Assembly (NCBI GenBank): GCA_951217055.1
Contig: OX578284.1
Coordinates: 15,974,687 to 16,038,686 of the forward strand
Source: Gerris lacustris
Lineage: Eukaryota > Arthropoda > Insecta > Hemiptera > Gerridae
Length of the DNA: 64,000 bases
Reading direction: 5' to 3'
The translations under genes and the position numbers were made by a program. The notes below the pieces were generated by a model. The model was not told where the DNA came from and searched no databases. It saw only the letters and a program-made list of their open reading frames with translations. This document shows, one piece after another, positions 23,583 to 34,307 of this stretch. Every line of letters begins with the position of its first letter. Positions within the stretch are counted from its first letter, which is position 1.

Positions 23583-23879
23583 TTTACTACGTTTTTATTA
23601 GCTTGCTTTCTTGTTTGTTTGTTTGTTAGTCCAGTACAAATCTTGCAATCGATTTTTAACTAACTTCCCGAGTAGCTAGACATTTGAAACTTTTAGAACA
23701 GCTCAGAACACGATGACAATGCAATATTTTAAAACTTTTAGCCATCTTTCAGCAGAATTTAATTCGTTTTCAGCAAATTATGCTGTATGGAAAGTTAGTT
23801 CGGAAAAAAATCGCAAGTTATTTTATTTGTTTTGACATGTCCCATATTCACAATATTCATTTTGACGGCTTTCAAAATT
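23583..23879 (+). repeat. Dispersed repeat R290, copy 2
   Basis: Second copy of the repeat at 4190-4484 in the same orientation, differing by scattered substitutions and small indels. Non-coding. Confidence 0.75.
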
Positions 23880-24907
23880 TGTTATCCTTGAATGGCAGCG
23901 ATAATGCAAAAGTAAACAAATAAATAAATTAATTGACGTGTGACAACCAGGTTTGTTTACACTTGTGTCCTAGGTACCGGTTTAATATTTCTGCATCTGT
24001 ACTTCTTTACTTGTACACATTTTTCTTTTTCTTCTCTTACTGTCCCTACACGGGGGCATATCAATGGTTAAGATTCGGTGTTGGTGAGATCCGTTGTATA
24101 AAGATTTGTCCTTTTATAGGTTTAAGATCAGCTCTCTAGGTGGTTGTCAATTATCTGAATTAAATAAATTCGGAACTATTTTTTTTCACTAACATTATAT
24201 TATAACAATAAAAATTATATTATCAACATTACATATGATTCAACAGAAAATTTAAAAACCTTGTATATAAAAAGTTCTTTTTATCTTGTAATTATTATAA
24301 AATTTATTTCAACCATATAAGTTGATGGAACTCTCTTTGGTTTTAGTTTAATGCTAGAACTTAAGAAATTTTACATTTGAGCACATAAAATACGTTTTGC
24401 TTATATTTAAAATAATCCTTTGGCTTTACAATTCTTCCTGCTTTTTCTGCATGACCACTGCTGGAAAACAAATGCCCGTAATAAAAACTTATTGATCCGA
24501 AAAAAATTAGAAATGGCTTTTATAAATTGAAACTGTGCTCAACATTTTCTTCTTTTTTTGTAGTTTCAAAATATCCCAGGATATTTTTTTTTCTTTCCAT
24601 AAAGTACAAAATGTATGTTATGTGTAAAAAAAAAGAGAAAAAAAAAAAAAGGAATTTATTTGAAGTTGGCTTAGCAGCAACTAGGTTGTATTTTCACGGA
24701 TGAAACATGAAATAGGATATTGGAATACCTCTGATGTGTAAAATAGCCTCCGGTTACTATATGAACATCAATTTGAATTCTCTTATAAGAGAACATCAAA
24801 TATTTTTCCGGACTTGATAGCTAAAAGAGAAGGGAATAAAAACTATGGTATTGACCATACGTAAGCTTTACTCAATAAATATTTCATCTGTTAACACTGT
24901 TATTTAT
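23880..24907. other. Unassigned AT-rich
   Basis: Nothing recognised; an A-rich tract lies at about 24627-24650. Confidence 0.5.
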
Positions 24908-25185
24908 TGCTGCCGAGCTTACCAAAGGTAACGGAAGAATTATTGTGATCGTTCTGCTGAACGAATTTCCTTTTTGTCTCTGATTTCAAAATAACTGGAC
25001 AGTAATCCCTTTCAGACATCTGTGAATATTTACGTGTCTGTCTGTCAGTTGGCCTAACACTCAATATTTTTAAGAACCACTGCAGCATACAAATTTGTGT
25101 GGTAGGTCATTATTTGGTCCATTGTTGGTCCCATATAAGTTTTAACCTTCTGCGGCTCTTCCGCATGCGCACAAATTTTTTTCAT
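24908..25185 (-). repeat. Family S1, tail half, reverse
   Basis: GCTTACCAAAGGTAACGG marks the tail. The copy stops after the TTCTGCGG...GCATGCGC region, so the head is missing. Confidence 0.7.
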
Positions 25186-25319
25186 CTTCCACAACAAGTG
25201 CTCATCTGATTTTTAAGGAATTTAGATTATTTGTATAATGTACCCACATATACTCCCATAATAATTTCAACCTTTTGCTATATTGACACTTTAATTCAAA
25301 TCAAAAGTGTTTGGATAGA

Positions 25320-25436
25320 TTTTGTCCAATGTACAAGAGTTTGGGCAGATTTTGTCCAGTGTACAAGAGTTTGGACAGAATTTGTCCAGTGTACAAGAGT
25401 TTGGGCAGATTTTGCCCAAACTCTTGTACACTTGTA
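25320..25436. repeat. 30-bp tandem repeat that folds back on itself
   Basis: Four direct units of TTGTCCAGTGTACAAGAG plus TTTGGGCAGATT are followed at 25419-25436 by the inverse, GCCCAAACTCTTGTACAC. The repeat length is a multiple of three, so several frames stay open without coding meaning. Confidence 0.85.
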
Positions 25437-25453
25437 TTGTTGTTGGAAAAATA

Positions 25454-25880
25454 GTCTGCCAATACTGTGGCACATAGCTTCTCGCGTCCTATCACCTACT
25501 TTACCTTTATTTTGTTTTTATGACCCATTATTGTCTCATTTCTTTGTTTCCCTTCTTTACTTCTAATTACAACTTTCAATTTTATTTTTCTTTTTACGTT
25601 AATAAAATTAGCAATTTATAAATAGTTAATGTGGACCGACGGATGGCATTAATATGGTACTATCTACAGGCTAATTTCGACAAACCTTTCTTAAAAATTG
25701 GATGAATACTTTTGAAGATAAATGTAGGTGTTAAATATAATAACGCATGCGAGAGAGAAAACAATAACCGCAGAATGTTTAAAATTATATGGGAGCAATG
25801 GTTTTTATGAATCTTAATGGCTTAATCACAGAGCAAAATCAGACGAGGTAATATATTCGAAATATGACAGATCGAAACAT
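25454..25880 (+). repeat. Family S1, head part, diverged
   Basis: TCTGCCAATACTGTGGCACA opens the copy, which remains recognisable to about 25880 and then runs into a C tract. The tail is missing. Confidence 0.6.
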
Positions 25881-25891
25881 AGACCACCTAA

Positions 25892-25910
25892 CCCCCCCCC
25901 CCCCCCCCCC
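25892..25910. repeat. Poly(C) tract, 19 bases
   Basis: Uninterrupted C run at the break of the S1 copy. It could be real or a sequencing or assembly collapse point. Confidence 0.9.
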
Positions 25911-26355
25911 ATTTTAAGCCGAAATGAATTTCGTCTTATTGTCATTTTTCTGAACCATTTATAATTCCCACATAAGAGAGTGAAAATAGGGTATACGAAG
26001 AATTGACGGTGCTGAAATTTCTATTATAAACCTTTCAAGAAATGTAAAAGCTCATAGCTTACCAACCGCCGCCGGCTGCCAAGGTATTCTTACTTATATC
26101 GTACATATGTGCTATCTTCAATAAAGAAATGGTATTTCTTTATTTTCATCTCTTATAAAAATGATAATGCATAAAAGAGTGAAGTTTTATACAATATAAA
26201 TATAATATTAAATGTATTACAATAGTATAAACACTAGTAGTAGTTTTTTTTCCGAGGGACTTTTTTTTTAAAAAAAATCCACATCCAAGGAGCAAACCCG
26301 GTTTAATAATCCATTCTATATTACTATATCCTGTCAAAAGATGACAGGATTGTTT

Positions 26356-26840
26356 TTAGAGCGAGAGCAGCGATCTGGTAAGATGCTGAAATGGTTCCCG
26401 GTTCATCATTTTAGATTGTCGCATACCTGAAGCAGTGTTCCATATTATTTTCATATCTAGCCTCATAAATGTCCTTATGGAATGTTTCACTCCACAACGT
26501 GGCACGCCAACAACTGATTCTGTTGTAATTGGGGTCGAATTGGAACCAGTTTTAGCTAACTGGTCAACAATCTCATTCCCCTCAATGCCACAATGTCCAA
26601 GAACCCATATCAGTTGTACCTTGTTAAGTTGTCCAAGAGTGTTAAGATAGCTTTTGCACTCATCGACCAGCTTAAATGTATACCTTGGTGCAACCAGTGC
26701 TTTGATCGCTGCCTGGCTGTCAGAGTAGATTCTGATTTGTCTGTTAAAGATTTTTTTATCCAGCATTTTTTATCTAGTTGTAGTAGTACAGCACATAGAA
26801 TGTACAGTAGTACATCATATACGAACATAATATTATAATC
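26356..26840 (-). pseudogene. RNase H domain relic of a non-LTR retrotransposon
   Basis: The open frame (26766-26356) begins near RQIRIYSDSQAAIKAL, which carries a catalytic aspartate in YSDSQ. It continues to VQLIWVLGHCGIEGNE and VDQLAK with the conserved His and final Asp, and ends with the typical MRQSK and LTRSLLSL motifs. It is the RNase H region found after the reverse transcriptase in I/R1/LOA-type elements. The upstream part (CAVLLQL) is in another frame, and a Pro usually found before GHCGIEGN is Leu. No reverse transcriptase is attached. Confidence 0.85.
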
Positions 26841-27339
26841 TATGTATATTATTAGAAAGACTGCACTATACAAAATGAGACACTCGCACTAAGACCAAGA
26901 TCCCTCGACTGTTGCCCTGACCGGTCCAGCATGCTCGATACACCACACGAGCGGATTCAGACGGCTGATTTGATTAACTAGATCCGACCGACGGAACCTG
27001 CATGTTAGTGGGGAATGACAGACTTGAGATCGGGCGAATAGGTCCGTCAATCTATTCGCCGAGCTGATCCACGGATATGGTGTGTCGTATTTTAACTACT
27101 AATCCGATTTCTATGAGATTTTGATGGTCTCACTAATGATCCAAATTAAACCTTTTGCGAATGCGTACTAATGAAACTAACTATATTTTGAAATCTAACT
27201 CATTCGATGATTCAATTTACGCAAGGAAGCAAAGTCAGTGTCACGCTAATAGGAAAACGCTTTTTGTTTTTAAAACAAAATCATGGTAATTGTTTTAAGA
27301 AATAAATCGGTTGTCTCGAATACAGAATGCACTAATGAG
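26841..27339. other. Between RNase H relics; GC-richer patch
   Basis: 26880-27090 is GC-richer and contains the hairpin GGCGAATAG/CTATTCGCC (about 27025-27053). No coding frame recognised; it may be part of the same retroelement. Confidence 0.4.
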
Positions 27340-27530
27340 ATGAAGGGTCCGAATTCCTATGGACTGGGAGTTGCCAGTCGGGACAATTTAGAGCAGCGTA
27401 CTGGATACAGAAGGAATTACACTGGAAACCAGCCTGACAAGTTGATCTGCCAATTCATTTCCTTTTATCCCACAATTCCCTAGAACCCATAATAGTTGGG
27501 AAGATCTTTGTTCTTTTAGTTAATGAAACA
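27340..27530 (-). pseudogene. Second RNase H relic of the same retrotransposon family
   Basis: The minus-strand frame reads QLLWVLGNCGIKGNELAD, then QLVRLVSS, with an in-frame TAA upstream and another downstream. It parallels QLIWVLGHCGIEGNE in the relic 570 bp away. The catalytic His is Asn here. Confidence 0.7.
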
Positions 27531-27699
27531 TTCTGTTCAGCGTAAAAATAATCATTTTCAATCATCATTATTAAAAAGAATAGTAAATCCTTTGCTATTT
27601 AACTGTTAGAACCGGAAAGTTCACAGATGGCCAGGAACTTAAGTGGTCAATTCAGGTCAGCAACAAACATTAGCTACTGCAGTTTTGGACAATTTCTTT

Positions 27700-28105
27700 C
27701 GTTTCCATGAGTTTTCAAAGCCGTTTTGAAAAATGTTTTAGTTTCAAGCCAAAAGTGTTTCCATGAGGAGTTTCCAAAACAGTTTTTACAACAATTTTGA
27801 AAACTATAAACTCCCTAACTAGTTATAGTCAAGTGAGGTTATAATAATCTCTGTTATCATGCCTATTGCACATGTCTTAATTCTGTTTTCAATTTAATAC
27901 CCGTTTCCATGCTATTCTTTCAAAACAGTTTCAAGACAAAACCAAAAATTTTCCGTTGTGGCCTTATTTTTAATTAGTTGTTCTAATCTCTTATAAATAA
28001 TGACTTTGTGCTGTTGTGAACGCAAAACGTTTTGAAATCACCGTTTCCATGGGGTTTTGAATACCAAAATCGTTTTCAAAACGGTATTAAAAACTCATGG
28101 AAACG
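27700..28105. mobile_element. MITE with CGTTTCCATGAGTTTT ends
   Basis: Left CGTTTCCATGAGTTTTCAAA and right ending AAACTCATGGAAACG are inverted. GTTTCCATG recurs inside at about 27760, 27903 and 28044, so the element is built from repeated terminal-like blocks. Confidence 0.75.
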
Positions 28106-28328
28106 TTGTAGATGTTAATGATGCACTATATATTGTATTAATCATGAGTTAGTTACATAAAATATCGTATATATACAGCAAATTTTCTTATATAGAGTTC
28201 AGATGAATAGTTAGCCGCGATAAAAAATCAGTGAATCTATACTTAAATATTAGTTAGATATTATTTTTTACTTTAAATCAAATTATAATTATCATTAACT
28301 ACGGAAGACATACAGAGAAAAATAGACC

Positions 28329-28401
28329 CCAGCATCGGGACTTAAACCACGGGCCTCCTATATATCCGTTACAGGCGCTCTTACCAACTGAGCTATACTG
28401 G
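28329..28401 (-). ncRNA. tRNA-like segment (SINE head, left arm)
   Basis: Reverse copy of the right-arm segment. The A-box is identical; the B-box has decayed to GGTTTAAGTCC. Confidence 0.55.
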
Positions 28402-28671
28402 AAAATGATTTTTCTCTGTCGTTACCGATACAAATTCCCGAATCCAAGATTTCACAATCTTATTCTACAAGTGTACGAATACTACCTAAAACTTAAAAAT
28501 TTGAATTTCTAATTGATTGTACTACGTTCAGGTACTTGAGTACTTTATAATTATAAGCGTTAATTCTCGGTCAAGTTCTATTGCCATGAATATTTGGCTT
28601 TAGACTTGTAGAATATGATTGAAAGCTTGGATTGGGGAATTTGTATCGGTAACGACAGAGAAAAATTATTC

Positions 28672-28748
28672 TCCAGTATAGCTCAGTTGGTAAGAGCGCC
28701 TGTAACGGATATATAGGAGGACCGTGGTTCAAGTCCCGGTACTGGGGG
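28672..28748 (+). ncRNA. tRNA-like segment (SINE head, right arm)
   Basis: A-box TAGCTCAGTTGG and B-box GGTTCAAGTCC match pol III internal promoters. The acceptor and D arms pair, but T33 is replaced and the T stem is mismatched, so it is not a working tRNA. It is best read as the pol III promoter of a tRNA-derived SINE. Confidence 0.6.
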
Positions 28749-28869
28749 TCTATTTTTCTCTGTATGTCTCCCGTAGTTAATGATAATTATAATTTGATTT
28801 AAAGTAAAATTTAATCTTTCCCTAGTATGAATTGAATACTACCTTAAACTTAAAAATTTGAGTTAGATA

Positions 28870-29749
28870 TTATGTAAGGCAATGTTCCCGGATACTAAAT
28901 ATGCAAAGATTATGGTGGTTAAAAATATAATTGAAAAATTTCCGGATACTATTATATAATATGTTCATAATCCAATATCTACCGTTTATTTGATCTTAAA
29001 TTAAAATCTGTAAGAGTTGGTAAATTGTACTACAGTTATTGATACTGCCCTCACAAGTGTCTCCTAACCAGTGTTTGAAATTACCATTAATATACTTAAA
29101 TCTTCTTATTGGTAAAAGAAAATCCAAAAACCTTGGCCAAAAATATAAAACCAACTGAGTAAAAATAAATAAGTAAAATAAAGAAAATATAAAGGAACAG
29201 AAGTGGAAAGTTCGATCTGAGATATGTGTCGGTATCTGGTTATGACGTAAAGAAAATGGAAAAATTTCCGGACCGAGAAGAAAAAGTAGGAAGACGGAAA
29301 ATGACAAATGGACAACCCTGATAACGTACAGTGATAAAATATAGAAACTAAACGAAAAACTACATTAACACACCAGAGAAATAAAATGTAATTATCAGGT
29401 CAAGTGTGTGCTAGTCAGCACACAGCGAGGGTCCGTAGGCTACCACACTGTATAGTTTAAAGAAGTACCCTATTGATGGTGTTTTTTTAAAATGCTAAAA
29501 AGCTTACTTTGAACCATTCTAAGGGCCTGATATTCTCAAAACACACTCTGATAAAGTATTTTTTTGCCACTGAACCGGACTTCAACCATATAAATACATC
29601 GAAAAGACCAGAATTATAAAAAAAAGTATTTTGTCAATAAAAAATAAAATAATTTTTTTTTCGAAATTTCCAAAAAGTGGCATCTTTACTTTTATACGAA
29701 GAATGATCAAGAATTATTTCAGATTTTTTGCACTTCACATAAGCGAGAT
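28870..29749. other. Unassigned AT-rich
   Basis: Phe/Leu-rich reverse frames around 29000-29315 reflect A-rich plus-strand sequence. Confidence 0.5.
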
Positions 29750-30075
29750 AGAGGGGGGGGGGAACACGTTTCACACCCACTTGAAACTTTCCTACGCTCG
29801 CCCTATCAAAGTTATAATCAAAGAATTATATATTTTTGTAATCAGCTCGAAGTACCCTTTCATATGATACCCCTCACGGTGTCGAAAAAAAATAAAAAAA
29901 ATTTAACCCTTAAGTATTTTTAAAATATGTGGGTAGGTACAAGACACATACATGCCAAATTTCAAAGTGATCGGACGAAAGGTGTAGCCGTGAGAGCATG
30001 CGACAGGACGGACGGACAGACGCACGCAGGAAAATATAAGGGTCCTTGGTTTTGCCTACGGACCCTAATAAAAAT
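29750..30075 (+). repeat. Degraded SINE-like sequence
   Basis: A G9 run, CACTTGAAACTTTCCTACGC, then CAAATTTCAAAGTGATCGGA, GGACGGACGGACAGACGCAC and GGTTTTGCCTACGGACCCTA. The layout resembles the right part of the element at 44549-45689. Confidence 0.4.
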
Positions 30076-30134
30076 AGACCAACTATAAAGTACATTCATT
30101 ATTGGTAAAATCGCAAATATGCGTTAAACTCTAA

Positions 30135-30647
30135 GCATTTTTCAAATTTTTTTAATTTTCCTCCGGTTTTTTTTTTTTTTTAACTGTTAAAAATGTTGAT
30201 TTTCGACATGAATAAAAGTATCAATTTAGCAACATTTATTAAAGAGCGCGACGGTTGAAATTAATCTGGGGCTATTTACAGGCTACTTTTGACAAACCAT
30301 CCAAATTTCATAAAAAATCATATGAGTACCTCTGAAGGTGTAAATAAATGTATGCTTGGGCGCATGTGGAAGAGATACATATGGGTGCAAAAGGTTGAAA
30401 CTTATATGGGACCTACAATAGGCAAATTATGACCTACCATCAGAATTTCAATAAATTCAGATGAGTAGTTTTTAAGATATGTTGGTTCGCAAAAATTGAG
30501 TGACAGACAGACACGGAGCAAAAAATGTTCCCTGATGTCTTAAACGGATTTCTGTCTTGGAATTTTTAAAATTGGAGACAAAAAAAAAAATCGATTTTCA
30601 GAAAGATCACATAGCTTCCGTTACCTTTGGTAAGCTCGGAAGCAAAA
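30135..30647 (+). repeat. Family S1 lacking the head
   Basis: Well-preserved interior (GGTTGAAATTAATCTGGGGC) and complete tail hairpin, CATAGCTTCCGTTACCTTTG then GGAAGCAAAA. 5' truncated. Confidence 0.8.
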
Positions 30648-30659
30648 CAATGTCAACTC

Positions 30660-30835
30660 AATATTAAAAACAATTCTTGCATAAGAGTCTGCAAGACTGA
30701 GACTGTGAGACATTTTCATGTAACGCTTTTTGGTAACGCTTGTGTAAAGCTTTTTAGTGTCGTTTTTTGGTAATGCTTTTTACTGTCGTTTTTTTGTAAC
30801 GCTTGTGTTTATGTAGCACAGCCAAGACATGAAAA
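30660..30835 (+). repeat. Block with GTAACGCTTTTTGG repeats
   Basis: GTCTGCAAGAC and GTGAGACATTTTCATGTAAC, then three or four variants of GTAACGCTTTTT.GTGTCG. The reverse complement of its start occurs at 61533-61590. Confidence 0.5.
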
Positions 30836-30868
30836 TGTAAAAAAAAGAGAGTTGTTTCATTGTTTTTA

Positions 30869-30975
30869 TTTTCTCATATACGTATTTTTGAAAAGAGAAG
30901 GTATTGTGATGGCTCGAAAATTCGATTTTGAGATTTTAATGGAATTAAACATTTTTAGTTCCTCTGAGTTAAAAA
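30869..30975 (+). repeat. Family S3, 5' fragment
   Basis: TTCTCATATACG, then GAGAAGGTATTGTGATGGC and CGAAAATTCGATTTTGAG. Only the first 100 bp of the family is present. Confidence 0.6.
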
Positions 30976-31614
30976 TGAGTGTTTTTTAAGTAGAGAGTCT
31001 CATTATTCTATCTGTTTTCTTCAGCCTGTGCAGAATGTACTAACTAGTTAGTGAAATTTTGATCAAATTTGGTATAATTGCTCAAAAAGTCTTACCGGTG
31101 AAATCAAAACAATAATTGGATCTCTTAATTTGGAGACGCTTTTATAAATTATAGGCCACATCATTAGTGCCAAACCTGTGCCTATGAGGAAAGAAATAAC
31201 ATCCACAGTATAAAGAAAGGAGGTTCAAGTTACACATGTCCAACCTTCCATGATAAAGCAGAGCCCACGTGTCCACGCTATGTGTTAGCCAATAAATTAA
31301 CATTAATTGATATGCAAATAAACCAACCAGATGATTTCCCGGAATGATAAAATTTTCTCCAGAAATAGAACATCAATTATGTAACCAATTCGCATCTGAA
31401 TCATTGGCCAAAAAGCTCCATGAATTTTCAAATTATCAGATGCAATATTAAGGAGGAAGCATTAGCTGGTTTGTTATTCCCTTTGAAATTTCCCTTCTTT
31501 GTTTTTATGAAAAGGAATTTATAATGGTTTCAGATTGAAACTTAAATGCTACTTCTAAAGTGGTAGACAAAGTAGAGCCCTTTTTTTCATAAAATATTAT
31601 CTTTTTTGCTAAAT
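30976..31614. other. Unassigned
   Basis: Nothing recognised. Confidence 0.5.
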
Positions 31615-31972
31615 GAATAAATTATTTAGCTAATCATTCTTGGTATTTTTTTATTTTTTCTCCCATTTACTGAACATTATCGTTGATTAATGAAGTAAAT
31701 ACGAATTTAATGACAAACATTGCATAAACACTCAACTGAATAAATTATTTAGCGAATCATTATTGGTGTCATTTTTCTCAAATTTGCTAAAAATTATCGT
31801 AGATTGATGAAGTAAAAAGAAATTTAATGACAAACGTTGCATAAACACTACTGAATAAATGATTTGGCGAATCATTATTGGTGTTATTTCTTTTCAAATT
31901 TGCTAAACATTATCGTTGATTAATGAAGTAAAAACGAAAGTTAATGATAAACATTGCATAAACACTCAACAT
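31615..31972 (+). repeat. Tandem repeat, three units of about 120 bp
   Basis: Units start GAATAAATTATTTAGC at 31615, 31738 and (diverged) 31853. Each holds CATTATCGTTGATTAATGAA or a variant and ends CATTGCATAAACACTC. Confidence 0.85.
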
Positions 31973-32259
31973 TCGCAAAAAGAGACGTAGGATTTATATT
32001 TGAGCAAATAATTTTGTATTTAATGCACGACTATGCTACCAGCTACTTCGTCCATATATTTTTAGAATTAAATTTCAAATAATTACTATCTATAATTTAA
32101 CGTGATTAAACTTATTTAGTAAATCGTTTATATATATCTAACAACTTTCTTTTTTTTTTTTAATACTTAAAAATTAAAATCTTGTTCATATAATTTTTTC
32201 TCCCTTTTGTAGATAAAATCTTGTATCTCTGGAGTAAAAATCAATTGAACCCGAGGGAT

Positions 32260-32335
32260 AATTATCTTCCTCGGCTCCGCCTCAGGAGTAAACATTATAG
32301 TTCCCTCGGCTTGGCCTCTGAAACCAACTTCATCG
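32260..32335 (+). repeat. CTCGGCTTCGCCTC-type repeat
   Basis: CCTCGGCTCCGCCTCAGGAG, TAAAC, then CCCTCGGCTTGGCCTCTG. The same GC-rich block is found at 37230-37320. Confidence 0.55.
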
Positions 32336-32410
32336 CTCACGGTACTATGACTTAATTTACTCCTTTGATGCGCAAATAACTATTATTAAGTGTATTTAAT
32401 TAAAAAGTGC

Positions 32411-33000
32411 TCTGCCAATTAGTGTGGCGCATAGCTTCCTCTTTCCTCTCTCGCGTTCTATTTTGTATATTTTAATGATTTTATACCATTCAACCTATTA
32501 TTATCTTTTTTTTACATTTTTCCCTGTTTTTTAAAACTGTCAAAATTGTTTTGATTTTTTACATTATTAAAGTATTAGTTTAGAAAAATTTAAGGAACGT
32601 TTGAAATTAATCTGGAGCCATCTGCTGACTACATTCGACAAACCATCCAAATTTCAACAAAAATAGATTAGTACTTTTGAAGATATAGGTATAAATAAAT
32701 ATATGTTTGTGAGCATGTTGAAGAGAAACAAATGGGCGCAGAAGTTTGAAACTTATATGGGACCAACAATGGGCTAATATATCATCAAAATTTCAATAAA
32801 ATCAGATGGGTAGTTTTTAAGATATGTTTGTTCGCAAAAATTGAGTGACAGCCCGACAGACAGACACGGAACCAAAAATGTTCCCTGATGTCTGAAACGG
32901 ATTTCAGTCCTGGAATTTTTGAAATCGGAAACCTAAAAAATGTTCGTTCTTCGAAACAATCGCACAGCTTCCCTTACTTTTGGTAAGCTTGGAAGCAAAA
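32411..33000 (+). repeat. Family S1, full length
   Basis: Head TCTGCCAATTAGTGTGGCGC through tail GGTAAGCTTGGAAGCAAAA. It can serve, with 47526-48128, as a reference copy. No reading frame is conserved between them. Confidence 0.8.
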
Positions 33001-33004
33001 AAAA

Positions 33005-33691
33005 TCTTTAATATTACAGTCTAAATAGAAATATAATAAAATATATTAAGCAGTAAAACACCCTTTACAAATAATAAGTCCAAAAAAGTTATTTCCGTGC
33101 AAAAACGAAAAATAGAGCATTGGTGACGTAACTCGATTTTGACTTCGTTTTGAAATATAAACACATAACCTAAAGGATATATCAAATACAATTTTGAGCC
33201 ATAATATATCACACTCAAAATATCATTTTTCTTGTTATATCACAACAAACAAAGTTGCAGACTCACGTTGACAGGTTGCGCGCGCATGTTATAACAAATT
33301 TTAATATAATTAAATGAAAAGGGAGGTTTCAAAGTGACAGGATCAACCCCCAGGTGTGTAGACCCTGGTTTTGACATGCTTGTAGGCCCTGCCTGCATCA
33401 GATGACAACTGCGGTGTCAGATATTATAAGGAAGGGGGAGGGCAAACTGAAGTTACTTCATTAATCTTAAATAAATAAAATAATAAATAAGTATTTACGA
33501 GTATAACAGTGTTATTTTTGTGTGTCTATACAAAATAAATATACATAAATAAAGTTATACAAAAGAATTAATATCTTGTTAGAATACATAACTATTAACA
33601 ATTGCTAATAAATAGTTTAATTACTTTTATGTGATTGTTGCTATTATTATTAAAACAAGAAGATACTAATATACATTTTTAAAAGAGCATA
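33005..33691. other. Unassigned
   Basis: Nothing recognised between two S1-type copies. Confidence 0.5.
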
Positions 33692-34240
33692 TTTTGCTTC
33701 CGAGCTTACCGAAGGTAACGGAAGCATTGTGTTCACTTTTGAGAACGAAAAACTTTTATGCCTCCGATTTTAAAAATTCCAAGACAGAAATCCGTTTCAG
33801 ACATCAGGGAACATTTTTGGACTCGTGTCTGTCTGTCTGTCTGTCTGTCGGTCTGTGTGTCCGCGAATTATGAAACGTGCGACGATAATTTGAGTAAATG
33901 TCAACCGATTTTGATTAAATTTGGTAGATATGTTCATTTTACCAATGCCCAGGACGAGTTCGTTGGACAACGCTATCCGTCCAAGCGTTCACGGGCAATG
34001 CTCGCGTAAACGTGAACTTCAAATTTAAAATTGAAATTTTAGGTCGGGAAAAAAATCAAACTTCTTTATTCAATGAGACAAACATTTTTTTCAAATACAA
34101 TTTTTCAGTAAAACCAACAGCGACACCGCTATGAAGTGTTAAATATCGCTAAAACTATTAATAGTTTTTACACAATAAACATTATAACAATAAAGTGCAT
34201 GATAGGATGCGAGGAAGCTATGTGCCACACTAATTGGCAG
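33692..34240 (-). repeat. Family S1b (S1 ends, S2-like interior), reverse
   Basis: Both ends are S1 (tail TTTTGCTTCCGAGCTTACCG, head reversed TGTGCCACACTAATTGGCAG), but the middle carries S2 sequence: CCAGGACGAGTTCGTTGGAC, AGCGTTCACGGGCAATGC and ACCAACAGCGACACCGCTAT. Confidence 0.8.
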
Positions 34241-34307
34241 TCTATTTACCTCTGTTTTCGGTTTTTTGTGCAATTTAATACCGTGTTTGCTGTTGTGTTT
34301 TGCCTTT

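Larger units (their letters stand above)
28265..28811. mobile_element. Palindromic pair of tRNA-derived SINE-like units
   Basis: Arms 28265-28470 and 28608-28811 are inverted copies (about 205 bp each) around a 137-bp spacer. Each contains a tRNA-like segment flanked by GACAGAGAAAAAT on one side and GTCTATTTTTCTCTGTATG on the other. A block, ACTTAAAAATTTGA, occurs in the spacer and again directly after the right arm. Confidence 0.75.

Noticed and set aside
28329..28748. Two functional tRNA genes
   Set aside because: A- and B-boxes are good, but the anticodon loop lacks T33, the T stems are mismatched, and both lie in a repeated palindrome.
33758..34009. Frame with a Ser-Val-Cys-Leu repeat, and similar frames at 40600-41000, 48003 and 62680
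   Set aside because: CTGTCTGTCTG microsatellite inside S1/S1b repeats; frames are not conserved between copies.
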